A stretch of 64,000 nucleotides of DNA from Talinum fruticosum (GCA_021018815.1 JAITYX010000005.1:6357501-6421500); one strand, 5' to 3'. Shown: positions 48,651 to 62,159, counted from the first letter of the stretch. Numbers and translations are program-made. Notes: generated by a model not told the origin, from the letters alone.

Positions 48651-49035
48651 TATATTAAACAGATTTAATATATTACTGATAAAAATTTTCCATGACCTGA
48701 AGCCTCACGTAACTGGATCTGACAACCCGTCGGACAACTAGTCTGACGGGTGGTCGAGTGGGTCTGACAACCTTGTCGAACAGGAGCTTGATGTGTTGTC
48801 CAATGTGATTTTTACCCGTTGGAACATGCCTGATGTTTTGTTCAATGGGTTTTGTGATAGGATGGAAATTTCACGGGTATTGTTTAACAGGTCTTTCTAC
48901 AGTGTCCGACGGAAATTCCCATGGGATTTTTGATGGGAATTCTCACCGGAAACTTGAGGTGGTTTTTTTTGGTTTCTGAAGACATTATAAATAAATTTTT
49001 ATATGTCAGAATATAATTTTCTAAATTAACATACT

Positions 49036-50886
49036 TGTAGACACCTAAAAAGTGTTATCCCTTATTTTATTAGCCAGGTGATGAAATCTCGGTCCTATTT
49101 GCGAATTTGGATCACGGTCGGAGTTTAATTGGCATGACGGAAGCCAATAAACCACAAAAACCCACTTAGCACCAAAAATCAGCTTTCTTTGCTTTGGGCT
49201 GGCCCACAAACTTATTTTCTTTTGGTCGGTCCAAGCCAAGGTCAACACTCCAGGTCAACGTCGAGCCGACGTCGCGCATGAGGCTTTGCTGCTCGCTAAA
49301 TGCAACGTTTCGTCTTCAGCATCACAACGTAACATGGAGCTCAACATGTTCGTACGACGTCGTGTAGGCCGACACCACGCTTCGGGGATTTTTCGCAAAA
49401 GTGCTTGCGTTTTGCTCGGAGAGTCCAATTGAGACACAACGACCAACCGCACCAAATGACACCGTACAAGGCCGGCACCGTGCTTAAGGGGACTTTTTGC
49501 CAAACCAATACATTTTGCTCTAGAGACCAACTGAAGCAAGAAAGGATTGTTTTTCCAAATGATGGCATATTGAGGCTAGTACCGCAATCCTCGGCCCTTC
49601 CTATGGGATTTGCGGTTAAAGCCGATTTTATCTGTTTTTTTTTTCGATTTTTGGCCGGTCTGGTTCACCATTTTGGGGGACTTTTTGCCAAACCAATGCA
49701 TTTTGCTCTAGAGACCAACTGAAGCACAAAAGGATTGTTTTTCCAAATGATGCCATATTGAGGCTAGTACAGACAATCCTCGGCCCTTCCTATGGGATTT
49801 GCGGTTAAAGCCGATTTTATCCGTTTTTTCTGATTTTTGGGCGGTCTGGTTCAGTATTTTGAACAACTAGCTGCATGCTTCTTAGGTCATTTTGTGACCT
49901 AACGTTTCCTCTATAAATAGAGAGCTTTAGTGCTCACTTGGAAAATGACCATTCCTATGCCACACGCTGCTGAAATTTAGCTAAGAGCTATTGAATGTTA
50001 CATTGGTATTATGATCTCTTTACTCGAATGTTGCATCGGTATTATGATCTCTTGGCTCTTTTTCAGCTAACCATTACTCCACCAAGTATCTCATCATTCT
50101 CCTACACTTATCTACCTCCACAAATTCCACAAATAGCCTATGTCAATCATGTTCATCCACCATCATGTCTCCAGATTCGGTTTATGATTCAAGATCAGCA
50201 GGTGGGAAAACTTGAGGGCGCGGATTTCATTCTCAATCCCAATTACGGTTTATTTAATTATGTTTTTTATTAATTTTTGTATTGTGGACAAAGATGTAAT
50301 CGTTTTTAATTCCTCCCCGCCCGGTGTAATTTATTTTATTGCTTTTCTTTTTGCTTTCCTTTATTGCTTTCCTATTTGCTTTTATCGCTTTCTTAGCATG
50401 TCTTGTTTGATTTAATTTTCGCACTTAGCATGTTGTATGCTTGACTGTTTAAACACATTTCTTTAACTCACAATTCGAATTAGTAGAGGCCGTCTAGGGA
50501 CAGATGGAATGGAAGGGCTTATCCTTACATTTCGTACTTTCACCCCGAATACTACAATCTCGAGTGGTAGACCGATAGAGTCAATTTTAAACCTCTTTCA
50601 AGGTTAGTTTTCCCTTACTAAGATTGGAAGCGTATGTCTTTGCATTTTTGTTAGATTGTTTATTTTTAAAATTAACTAGCGACTCTTTTGTTTTTTTATA
50701 TTTTTATATCTCCTAAAATGCTCCTCAAGCATTTCTAATTTAAAATGGAAAAAACATATTTGATTTATGATAGTCTAGGCCATGGACCGAGACCGAGCTT
50801 TCGATCATGACCCACGGCAAGCACCGCTCTTGCCAACCGCGGCCGATCACCGAGCAAGACTCTCGGTCCAAATTAGTGTTATCACA
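49036..50886 (+). mobile_element. Ty3/gypsy-type LTR, copy 2
   Basis: Starts TGTAGACACCTAAAAAGTG and ends GTGTTATCACA. Same TATA-like ctctataaatag (about 49911) and 3' sequence as copy 1. It is 1,851 bp because of an extra 188 bp subrepeat. It is followed by the retroelement leader, so it is positioned as a 5' LTR of a + strand element. Confidence 0.78.
49488..49862 (+). repeat. 188 bp tandem duplication inside LTR copy 2
   Basis: ggggactttttgccaaacca begins at 49488 and again at 49676, and the following ~187 bases match closely (tttgctctagagaccaactg, ttgaggctagtac, cctatgggatttgcggttaa). LTR copy 1 has one unit here. Confidence 0.85.
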
Positions 50887-51270
50887 CCTTTTCGGCCCGA
50901 AAGTCTTGCAACAGTAATTTAAGTTTTGTTTTTCTATTTTCCTAAATTATGAAATAATATCCTGGGGCTTCTAAAATTAATTTCTAAAATAAAAGGCCAA
51001 TCACTACTTTACTTAAACTATTCCAAATTAAATTATAAAAATCAAAAATCTCACTAACGGACACACCCCAACTTTACAAATCCATTTCGAAAAATTAATC
51101 TTCAAAAAGAATCTTCAAAAACCAAAAGAGACATTTGGGATAAAACTATTTTCTTGGGGAAGCTCGGCACAAAAATTATAAAAATCGACGCCGACATTCG
51201 TGGGGAAGTTCGGTCCTAGTCCTGGTTCCCCTATGGGGAACAACGCCGTGGTTCCTACAATACTCATTGA
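50887..51270 (+). mobile_element. Gypsy leader (5' UTR) of the + strand element
   Basis: Shares ordered blocks with the inverted leader at 63570-63898: cttctaaaa..aattt, ttataaaaatcaaaaatct, gacnttcntgnggaag and ctggtt/tggtggttcctaca. This shows that the two elements belong to one family in opposite orientations. No gag follows in readable form. Confidence 0.6.
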
Positions 51271-52316
51271 TAATAAAATGAATATCCAATTGATAATAAA
51301 ATAGTGTTTCAAGTTATCCACATATATAAAAATATTTTTCATGGCAAACAAAGATAGTTCAAACAAAATTAAAACATAAACCATAGACATGGCCCTTCTT
51401 GTAAACATTATCTCTAAATCATTGAAGGTTCAATTAGAGAGTCTAATCACCCAAGGGGATGAATAGGGTAATAAAAGAAACTTCCGGAAAATTGAAGTTC
51501 TTAAAACTTAGCTCGGAAACGTAACCGAGTCTAGATTAACTCGAAGTAAAGAAGTAAAGGAGACAAGTGTTTTATGTGGAAACCCCTTGCCTCTTTTGAA
51601 ATATTTGCGAGGCTTTGGCAGCTCGAGGCAAGTACTGATATGGGTTGATTATTGGAAGAACTCGCAGAGGTTGCTGAAACATGTAGATAAGCGATCTCAT
51701 CGTAGTTTCGAATTTTATCCGGAGTAGATAAAAGAGGCTGACCCCAAACGACTTAAGGCACCGAGAATTCGAGAACGCGATCCAAGAGGAGCTATTCCTG
51801 TTGTAGCACCTCTTCATATTCATGAAGTGATCCCGTAAATGGATAAACGAGCTTGCATGAGGGAAGTTGAAGCTAAAGAATCTAAGGAGAGGACGACTCA
51901 CTGGATCGAGGAACCGAAGAAGTGAAACCGGGATGATGCAGCCGAGTCTACTACGAAAGGGAAGAAGGTGAAAATTGACTAGGGATGAGATTAGGAGGAA
52001 ATAAAATTTGGGGAATTTTTAGTTTTGTCTCTTTAGAACAATTTATTTTTCAAGTAGTATGCTTGTTTATTTCCCTTTTTATTTAGCTATGTATTCAAGT
52101 AAGTAGTAGGCTTATCTTTTATTAAAAAGTAAGTTTTATGCTCACTTTTATGCTTCATAAAAGGAAAAAATAAAAATTAGACCGCTGTTATAAATAACAA
52201 TTAAATGCAAAATATTTCATTTAAAGGAATTAATTAATTAATTGGACCGTCTGATTGGACCGCCTTAAAAACAACAATTAACCGTGAAAATATAAAACAT
52301 CCGCCTAGAGGGATTT
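51271..52316 (+). other. Probable remnant of the + strand retroelement, unassigned
   Basis: 51420-52000 has scattered short open stretches on the + strand rich in Arg/Lys/Glu but no motif I can assign. 52000-52316 is AT-rich. It is bounded on the right by the TG...CA segment at 52317. Confidence 0.35.
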
Positions 52317-55300
52317 TGTAACACCCCAAAACCCACCCTAGTAGTATTACATGCTAGGGTTCCCTGAAAGGAACCCCTAAGGCTACTTAAGATCTCAACT
52401 TAGGGTTAATAGTTTTCTCTTAGATTGGCGGAAGGGTGTTTCTAGGTTTTTCAAAGGTTTTCCTGAAAATTCCGGCAGAATTCCGTCCGTAATATGGCTA
52501 ATCCCATATGCTTAACTCCTTAACCCTGTACGAAACACATTCATAAACTCAAGGAGTCACATGCTCGGAGTATATACAACACAAACTCAACGAGCCATAC
52601 GCTGGGAGCAAACACATGGATCTTTTATTATACATGTCAAAAATTCGGTCCAACATATAACCGATCTTTACAAGCATAAAAATATAAAGCACCCAACTAG
52701 TCCGGAGATGTCCTATCCGTTGGTTCGCTTCTTCTAAAAGCCAAAAGCAACTGCCGGGAGTCTTAACTTCGTACCTAAAATTGTTGGTGAAGTCATGAGC
52801 TCCACGAGTCCGGTGAATAACCCAAACCCAACCTCTGGTTTCACTTTGCATATTAATTCATTAACAAACACATGTAAGCTCACTATTCATTTATAACATG
52901 CGATGCAGATTATACATGCTTGAGCATGCAAGATACTAAACTTTCCAACGTATCGGGAGGCACATATGACATCAATTACTCATGAATTCAATCAAAACAT
53001 ACTTCATTCTTCTTTCTAAGCAAGTACGTCATATAATCATTCATCATGTAAGACACTCATCACATAAATTATATCTTACTTGTTATCGTATTAATTTCTT
53101 ATGACACGAGGGTTCATTTTTCTTCTTATTCTTCTTCTTGAGTTCAATCATGCATTTTATAAATCATCGATTCTTTCTTTCTTGTTCATCATGCACAATC
53201 ATTCGTTTCTTCATATCATAATTCTTTAAGTCTTCTTAGTTTCAAATGGAAAGAAGATTTATGTCCTACTCTAAAGACCCAATTCTTGGAGCCACAACAA
53301 TTCATGGGCTCGGTTCTTGGAGGCATAACAATTCGTGGCCTCGAGGCAAAACAATTCATGACCTCGAGGCAAGCCTCAAACTCCGAAGGACACCTACTCT
53401 CACGAAAAGCAATTCAATTCGTGGCTTCGGTTTGACGAGACATCTCTATGGCCATAGTTTCGAGAGGGTTCTTCAATTCGTGGGATCTTAGATCAATAAC
53501 ACAATCCTTTTTCCCTTCTTTAGTCCTTTATGTTTCTTATTTTCTTACTATTTTCTTATTACGTCGGCGAGATACACGTAATTCATATAATTCATGCTCA
53601 ACATTTTCATACGTAACATCTTTACAACTAAAAATTCACATAAGCAAGTTCCAACTCAAGTACAATCAATCGAACTCATATAGGCATGCTTATGTTATTT
53701 ATAATCGATGTACTTTAATCTAAACACATCATAACTATAAATATATCAATTAGAATTTCTAATTATCGAACTTATTGCTTCATGATTGCGTATTATTGTG
53801 CATAGGTAGTTTATGATTCTATAAATTTCCTTAATCATTATATATCTCTTAATCTATTCATATAGCTTCTTAAATTTCAGTTCTTAACTATTACTCAATT
53901 AGTTCCGATTTTTCCCAAAACATCACATTTTCACTCAAAAATTCATATCTTCCAATCTACTTATCCAACGCATACCAAAATATACAGGAAATTCTCATCA
54001 ATTATAAGGAAGCTACAGTAAAAGTTTAAGAAATTTTGGGCTACACATGAATTCACGAAATTCCGACAAGTAGCATAATCGGGCGAAAATGTGCATTTTT
54101 AACATGTATTCGATTATTTGATTTTACCCTTTAATCCTATTCAACTTAAATTCATCTAAACCTCAACATAGACCTCAATAAACATGCTAAATAACACTTA
54201 AATATCATAAATTCATGGATTAGATAACACATAATCACAACATGCCTTTTCGATTCATGGGTTGCTAATTTATTGAATTTAGGCCTCTAACTTCTTCAAT
54301 TAAACTTAGGGTTTTCAATTTCATGAATCAATTTCAAGTTTAATCCACCTCATTCATTTTAATTCAAGACGATGAATTCAAATTACTCACCTTAGATCTT
54401 TAGTGGTTCTAAGAATTTCGGTTTTGGATTGAATTTCGATTTGGAGGTTTGCTTTCCTTTTCCTCTCGTCTGCGTTTCGGGCTCTCAAGCCCTCATTTTC
54501 ACTTTTCTGTCTTCTACTTCTTGCCCGATTTCCTCTTTTCCCGACTTATTCCCGTCATTCTCTCACTCTCACTCTTTGGCTCACGCTTTCAACCTTTGAC
54601 CAATTTTGCTCGAACCGGTTCCGATTTAGTTTGGTTCTTTCGATCTCTGGCTCTCTCAGTCCTTATTTCTCTCATTTTCAATTGCGGCTCCCAATTTCTT
54701 ACTCCATTCGCTTGGTTTCGACTTCCTTCTCAATCTCTTTCGCTCTTCTTCTTTGGCGCTGTTCTTTCACCATTTTTGTTCTGTTTGCTCTCGAGCTATT
54801 GCTTTCGCCTCCCTCTCTTTTCCTCTCGCTTCGGTTCCGTCACGCTCTCCCTCTCTCCCTCTTTCCTTCTCTTACTCTCTTTGCTCTGTCTCTACTTCAT
54901 CGTTCTCTGTCCCTCTCGTTCCTCTTTTCTTCTTTTGCTTGCTCTAGCTCTCCCTCGGACTCTCTTTCCTCTATCGTTCTCGACTACGTTTTTCAATTCC
55001 CAGTTTTCTTTGTCTTTCCTTTTACCCATACATCTAATCTGTGTCCCTTCTTTTCCTTTTTACACCTAATGGACTTTGCTGTTTTAATATAATTGGACCC
55101 CGGATTCATCTCCGTACTCGATTGCCACAAATTGCCACTAATCTGCAATGCCACTAATCCTCTAGTTTATACTTTGGGTTTTTACCAAATTGGGCCCCAA
55201 TTTAATTTCAATAAGCCCATTTAAGTTAACGCATGCTTGGGTTTCAATTTTTAGGTTTTAATTTCAACTTGGGAAAATCATAATTCAACTAATTCAATCA

Positions 55301-55370
55301 TTTAATTTTTAATAACTTAATTCCTTATTAAGCAAACACCTGAAATTTTCGGATATTACAAATTTCCTTG
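52317..55370. mobile_element. Probable solo LTR, 3.05 kb
   Basis: Starts TGTAACACCCCAAAACCC and ends GATATTACA, termini typical of large gypsy LTRs (Del/Tekay type) in plants. The flanks gattt (52312-52316) and aattt (55371-55375) could be a 5 bp target duplication with one change. No gag-pol lies inside. It contains a short tandem repeat at about 53285-53380 (acaattc, gcctcgagg) and a long CT-rich stretch at 54450-55070 whose Ser/Leu-rich frames are compositional. Orientation undecided. Confidence 0.5.
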
Positions 55371-55479
55371 GCCGAGCCATCCCACCGTTGTTCGGATGGT
55401 GGCTGGCGCCGGCTATGCTTGCGGCCCGGTTGGGCTGGGCTTAGCAAACTACAAGAACTATTTAGTGTCATGCTAAACA

Positions 55480-56650
55480 TAATACTTCTTTAATTAATGT
55501 AAGTTAGTATATTGAAAATTTTCTTTTCCATCCAAATCAGTCAATTTAATCGCTCCTCCCGGCAGTATTTGACTAAGTATGAATAGGCCTTGCCGGTTAG
55601 ACCTAAATTTTCCTTGAGAATCCTGAATTGCCGCTTTAACCTCCTTAAGGGGCAAATCTCCAATCTAAAAATTACGAGGCTTAACCTTCTTGTTAAATGC
55701 CCTTGATATACGTGCTTGATATATTGGACATTATGTAAAGCATTAAAGCATCTTTCATCTAGTAACACTAACTCCTTGTAGCGTGACTTAGCCCATTCTA
55801 CTTCGGGAATCGGCTTTTGCAATGATTCACAATGAAGGAAAGACAATTTCTATTGGAATGACTGCTTCCATACCATATACTAGGGAGTAAGGTGTTTTAT
55901 CAAGTCTGGTCCTTGTAATCGATGACCATTTTCTCCACTATCTTGTGAATATTCTTGTTGGCGGCCTCGACTTCTCCGTTGGTCCGAGGGCAATAGGGAG
56001 AAGACCAATGGTGTTTGATGTTATATTTATCAAATAGGTTTGCTACTTCATTCTTGAAGTGAATACCATGGTCACTAATTAAATCATATGGTACCCCATA
56101 TCGACGAGATAATGTTGCGAGTTATGAACTTCGCCACATGCTCGTGATGTTAGGGTTGAATAGGAGGCTGCTTCTACCCACTTGGTGAAGTAGTCAATCG
56201 CCACTAGCACGAACTCGTGACCACCTGTTCCTTTAGGAGTCACTTTACCGATGATGTCAATGCCCCAAACTGTAAATGGCTAGGGGGATGCAAGTGTCGA
56301 TAAAAAGGAAGGTGGTTGGTGCTGCAAGTTCGCATACACTTGACACTTATGACATCTTTTAACAAATTCATAACAGTTTGCTCCCATGGTTGACCAGTAA
56401 TATCCCAACCTTTAGATTTCCGAACCTACATTCTTCCATTCATAGGGGTTCGTATTCCCGCCATGAATATCGGTCATTATGCGCTCTACTTCATGTTGAT
56501 TTACACAAAGTAAGCCGATTCCTGTTTGGTTTTCTTGTACGAGATGCCCTTGGTTTATGAAGAACTGTGCTGCTAGCACACGGATGGCTCATTGGGCTTT
56601 AGGTGTGGAGTCCGCTGGTATTCTTGGTTTTTTAAGTATTGATAGATGTC
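55480..56650 (-). pseudogene. Gypsy integrase remnant
   Basis: Minus-strand phrases include IKHHWSSPYCPRTNGEVEAA then NKNIHKI (integrase core), KTPYSLVYGMEAVI, EVEWAKSRYKELVLLDERC (C-terminal part) and IKLTDLDGKENF near the end. A Cys/His region for the HHCC finger is expected near 56350-56600 but is damaged. Frames change repeatedly. Confidence 0.8.
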
Positions 56651-57749
56651 ATGGTACCAACTAGTTTGGTCTCGTACTAGACACTTCGAGTACATATGTG
56701 TGTGCTTGGTTGACTCCGTCGTTCTATATGAACGAGCATTTAATGAATGTCACCGGGGATATTAATTATGGATGCTAACTTAGCTAGGGCATTCGGAACT
56801 GGTTGTCATCCCTAGGAAGGTATGTGTATGATATATTATTGAAGTATTTTGCTAATTCCATCAAATGCGCTTGGTAGGGTGCCAAGGCTTCACAACGTAC
56901 CTTCCACTTTTGTGAAATCCGGTTAATGATCGGACTGGAGTCACCGAAAACCCCGACATTCTTGGCTCCTATTTCTATGGCAACTTGAAGTCCTATGATA
57001 CATGTTTCGTATTCCGTAGCATTGTTGGAGAACTCAAAATCTAATTTGACTAAAATGGGACTATGTGCTCCCTCTAGTGAGACTAAAATAATCCCTACTC
57101 TAAAGCCCTTCGATTGGATACGCCATTAAAGTACATCGTCTACATGTCGACCTCTACTTGTAGAATGTTTTCATCCGGAAAGTCGAGATGTTCGGGTTGT
57201 GATTCGATCACTGGTAAATCAGCTAGGAATTCCGATACTACCTTTCCTTTAATTGCCTTTGAGGGACATACTTGAGTACAAATTCGATAGCATGATTGTC
57301 CATCTCGCTATCTTGCTACTAAAAGTTGGTTGTTCAAGAATGTATTTGATGGGATCCTTTGCCACTACTACATGTACCGTGTAGGCAACATGTAGTATCT
57401 AAGCTTCTTGGTGGCCCAAACTAAAGCCAATGATGTTTTCTCTAAGGGAGTATACGAGTCTTCTAATCTAAGAATTTCTTGCTTAGATATACATTACATA
57501 TTCCTCCTTTCCATCTCATTGAGCTAACATGGCTCCCACTGCAGCTTTCGTCGTAGCTAGCTATAGGATTAAAGGCTTCATTGGTTGAGGCGAGTACTAG
57601 CACTCGGCGGATTGGCCAAATACTCCTTAACCTTCTCGAATGCCTTTCGGCATTCTTTATCCTAAATAAACTTAGCTCCTATTTTAAGCTTCTTGAAGAT
57701 GGGTTCACCGATCATAGTCAATTTTGATATGAAACGACTATTGTATCGT

Positions 57750-58470
57750 AAACGTCCCGAAAACACTCGTATCTCCTTTTCTGTCTTCGGCGGTGGAATC
57801 TCTTGGATGGATCAACTTCGATTGCTCTAAGACTAACCACATAGCCTAGTAATTTTCCTGAGGTTACCTCAAAGGCACATTTTTTGGGTTAAGGCGCATG
57901 TTATACTTTCTTAGTCTTTCGAAGAATTTTCTAATGCTAGGTAAGTGTCATGCCCTATCCTTGGACTTGATGATCATGTCATCACGTAAATTTCAACTTC
58001 CTTATATATCATGTCATGTAGTAACGTCGTGGCCGTCCTTTGATATGTGGCGCGAGCATTCTTGAGCCCAAAAGGCATTACTAAATAACGAGATATTCCC
58101 CATTGAGTAATGAAGGTCATTTTTTCCATGACTTCTTCAGCCATCTTCACTTGATTATATTCAAGCATATCCATCCATAAATGAGAGCAAAGCATGACCC
58201 CTTGTGTTATCCACTAGAATGTCGATGTAAGGTAACAGGAAGTCGTCCTTAAGGCTCGCCTTATTTAAATCCCCGAAATCAACGCACATTCGTACCCTGC
58301 CATCTTTCTTCTGAACTAGAACTATGTTTGCTACCCACCGAGGGTAGTGGACCACTTTGATGAGCCCGACTTCTAATTACTTCGAACTTCTTCCTTAATT
58401 TTCAGTGCCCATTCAAGTTTCATTCACCTAAGCTTCTACTTAGCCGGCTTAGCATCTTCATAATGTGGAA
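57750..58470 (-). pseudogene. Gypsy reverse transcriptase remnant
   Basis: VHYPRWVANIVLVQKKDGRV then RMCVDFGDLNKAS is the fingers region; YNQVKMAEEVMEKMTFIT and SRYLVMPFGLKNARATYQR lead to the catalytic YVDD box, which reads YVMT because of a small deletion. Inactive. Confidence 0.85.
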
Positions 58471-59779
58471 TTTTATGTTCCGCTATACTTGGATCTATTC
58501 TCGGCATGTCTTTGTAGGACCATACAAAGACATCTATGAATTCGGTAAGAAGTGAAGTAAATTGCTTCTGCTATTCGGGATTTAATGTTTTCCCAATTTT
58601 GACTTCTTGGGATTAATCTGCTAATCCTAAGTTAATTATTATTGTTTCCTCTATTGTTGGTGAGCAATTTTCATGATCTTCCATAACTTTTATTAATTCG
58701 TTAGGGATTTCTTATTCATCATTAGAGGCAAAACAATTAAGAATAAGAGGAAGGAAAGATTCATCTTATTGAATGAAAAAATGAGTACATCGAGACTTGG
58801 AAATAGAAATTGCAGAAGACGAACTAACAAAATTAGAAATAGGAACAACATCCGTAGTGCTAGACTCGTAAATAGAATGCTCTCTTAGAATGATAGCAAA
58901 TTCTTGGCCTTCCTCAAGCATCAATCCAAGTGATATGCTTGGACCCTTCGGTGTCGATGTTGGTGATGAACTTGGAAAGATCGAACTGCGGGTGCGACAT
59001 AGCTTGGGATAATACTCGAAACCGAATTCACCTTTAGATTTTTCTCCTTTCCGAATAACGGACCACAAATTTTCTCTCAATTAGATTGGTCTAGTCTTGT
59101 GTGAACTGTTCCTTCTTGAAGAGGTAGGGTGCCTCCTTGTCTAGCACATGGCAGTCACTAAAGACTTCTAAACTATGTACTAGGATACCTTTTCTTTTAT
59201 GTAATAAGGCTTAGAAAAACCATAGTAGAGGAAGTCATCCCCTTCTTTCGGGAATGATCCATTTAAAGTACGAGGAAAGAGTTTGATTGAACGGATCTGT
59301 GAATGGTGCGAGTCCTCCAAGTTTGTATCTCCCACTTAGCTTTGACTATTTCCTTAGTAGTTAGATGATAGCCTAATCTAAACTTATAGTTATTGGTGGG
59401 CTCAAAGGGTGTGAAGATTGGGTGGTACGCCCCTCCCGCATACAACTAAGCCAGGAAAATACCCCTCATTCCTTAGCATCGAACGGACGAGTAGGGCTAA
59501 TGTAGGATTGAAGTTGAAAGCCGCTTCATCCTTGTCTATAGCGGTGATGGTCTCGAATCTATAGAGTTCCTTATTATCGGCGTCGTGCTTAATTTCAATG
59601 ATAGATTCTTTAGAGGTGATGGAGGCATAAAGGGTGTCTCCTTTGATGATTACTACTTGACCTTAAATTATCATTTTAACTTTCCGATATAGTGTAGAGG
59701 GCACTCGCTTGGTGGTCATGTTGCCAAGGGCATCCTAGAAGAAGGTTGAAAGTAGTTGGAATGTCTAGGACTTGGAAGT

Positions 59780-60100
59780 CGATGTTTTTCACCACAGGTT
59801 CAACATTGATCGGAAGAATCACTAGTCCCAAAACTATTCTTTTGGAGTTATCATAAGCTCGAAGATGAACAGGTTTTCTTAGAGAGTTGTTGCTCTCTAA
59901 TGCCTAACCTTTGGCGGTCCTCCAAGGACGGACATTTACTGCAAATCCATTGTCTACTAAGGTTAGAGAGATAAACTTGTTAATGCAAGTTACAATTAAG
60001 TAAAAGGCATTGTTGTGTGCAATGCCTTCTTCAAGTAGGTCCTTCTTGTCGAACGTGATGGTTCCATCCCTGTTATTGACCATTCCTACCACTTCCTTAG
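59780..60100 (-). pseudogene. Gypsy protease-region remnant
   Basis: HNNAFYLIVTCINKFISLTL then VDNGFAVNV corresponds to the retropepsin active-site segment, where relatives have a V-D-[DN]-G-S-x-x-N-V layout. The serine is replaced here. The flanking frame is broken. Confidence 0.6.
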
Positions 60101-60496
60101 GCGTAGTTTTCGGAGAGACCTCAATTTTGCTAAGTGCATCAATTAAGGTTGCCTATGCTTTTGGGAGCCGGATATAAGTTGCCAGATGGAGATATGAACT
60201 TTGAGTTTTTGAAGCTATTTTAGGATTGAGTCTTCTTCTTTAGCAACTTCTTTTTCTTTTGGGGTGCCTCTTGAGTCTAATCTAGACCCATTGGTGTATT
60301 ATGTCATCTAGACGTAGTAAGGAATTGGATTTTAGGACTCTTTGGTTCTCCCCAAAAGTCATCTTCTTCTAAGGGTGGTGTTCCCTACAAGTTATCATCA
60401 CTATCACCTTTAGTTTCATATACATCTTATTTATCACTTACCCATATTCCATGGACATATGGGTCTAAGGAATGTAAGTCAAAAAGTGGTTTAAAC

Positions 60497-61770
60497 TCAT
60501 TGATGTCTTGAATAAAGACAGATGGATCCCACAGACACTGGAATGGGTTCGGAGAAGATAGCTAATGTACTCGATAAACGTATTCTTGTTGTTGTTGGGT
60601 TTCGAGCAGCCTTAGAGAGAGCGAGTTGACCATTACGGAACATACTCTCTAACTTGTTTTTGAATGTCCAACATTGCTCCATTCGTGTCCTCATGCACGA
60701 TGGTACTTACAGTAATTTTTCTGGGTCCCAATTTTTTTTATTGTTTCGCAGTTTCGATTCTACTCTTATAGGTGGTAACCCAATCATCCTTTTAGACAAT
60801 AGACAGTCGAGGGCCCGAGCGTAAGTACTATCTATAGGAGTGTAGTCACTATACCTTTTAAGGGCATTGACATCTACACCTCTGCTAGTATTGCCTTGAT
60901 TAGAGGTTTTCTCGTCTTTTGATTGATAATTACCTTTATATCTAGCCATGACTTTTGTGGTCGTGGCAAACAACTTCTCTTCTATGAACTTGCCTACATC
61001 TCTAAGGGCTGTGAAGCTCATAAACGACAAGAATGTGAGGTGTCTGGTTATAGGCAAGCTGAAGGTTCTTCACAATGATTCTAACTTTGTCTTTCTCGGA
61101 AGGTTGGTTCACCATATGGGTAGCCTTTGCCCTCCATCTAATGGGAAAGTCAGTAAAGCTTTCTTTGTCCCCTTGTTTGATCAACTCTAAGTCTCCAAGA
61201 GTGAGAGGTAGATTAGTGTTATAGGATTATTGGTGTAGGAACTCCTTACATAGATTGTTCCAGTTAGTGACCTTGAGTGGATCAACTGCATTGTACCACT
61301 TCATTACATCATTGTCGAAGGTCCATCGGAAGATGATGTGGTAAGTGTCTTCAAGTACACTTTCAAAAGTCATTGCTCCTTAGAAATTACAAACCCGATG
61401 ATGAGGGTTTTCGAACCATGAAACTTGATGTCCGGTATAATAAACTTGGGAGGTAACGTCCCTTTGGGGATTGAAGTGAATCCTATGAGATCAAAGTAGT
61501 GACTCTTGAATATGGAGGATTCCCTTAACATTTGTTCTATTTGATCTATGCGTGGATTAGACTTAAGCTTATGTTCGGGATTAGTTTTTAGAGAGGGTTC
61601 TGGTTTAGGTAGAGGGCCTCCTCCTCCCGGTGATGGACGAGCTTCTTCTTCACCACCGTTCTTATTATCCTGGAGAGTCTTTAAGATGACTGCTAGAGTC
61701 TCATTTATGGATTCGATCTTTTGTCCCGAGCCTCAATTCGAGCTTTCATCTTGGATGAGGATTCATTGAG
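60497..61770 (-). pseudogene. Gypsy gag remnant
   Basis: QGDKESFTDFPIRWRAKATH and NQPSEKDKVRIIVKNL match the retrotransposon gag domain. FTALRDVGKFIEEKLF follows, then YTPIDSTYARALDCLLSKRM. HGxTTEECW-type residues are altered to QCWTFKNKLESMFRNGQL before the protease. Broken across at least three frames. Confidence 0.75.
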
Positions 61771-62159
61771 CTAAGCAAGGATGTGAGATTATTCTGGTAC
61801 TCCGTCCAATGGAGGGGAATTGTTTTTCGGTATTTTCCTATGACAGAGACTGAACCGGTGTTGTGTGCACCGAGGTGGATCATACTGGTGTATATCGATG
61901 TGTAGAGTGAGGGAAGAGGTACCGGACTCCTTGTTCGAGCATTCTAACCTTTTAGAGCTTGGATTCCGACGAAGCCCAATGGCGATAGGCTTCCCTATTC
62001 CACAGCCCAAAGGATAACTGCTTAGTACCATGTGTAGGAACACCAATTTTAGGGAGGAAGTGACTCAAGTGCAAATACCTAAGAAACTAAGAAAGAATGC
62101 TTTTATTTTAGATGCATATAAAAATGCAAAGCGGTTGATGAAATGTGACGATGCTAATG

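Larger units (their letters stand above)
47550..50986 (+). repeat. Tandem duplication, unit 2 (LINE fragment + LTR)
   Basis: Second copy of the 44341-47549 unit, about 230 bp longer, mainly because of an internal 188 bp duplication at 49488-49862. After 50986 the retroelement leader continues, whereas after unit 1 it is replaced by LINE sequence. This shows where the duplication joined. Confidence 0.75.

Noticed and set aside
45822..50886. Complete LTR retrotransposon with LTRs at 45822 and 49036
   Set aside because: The space between holds a LINE fragment also present upstream of the first LTR; tandem duplication explains all parts better.
54449..55092. Overlapping frames of 206 and 153 codons
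   Set aside because: Ser/Leu/Phe-rich products of a CT-rich tract, open in all three forward frames, inside a probable LTR. No domain.
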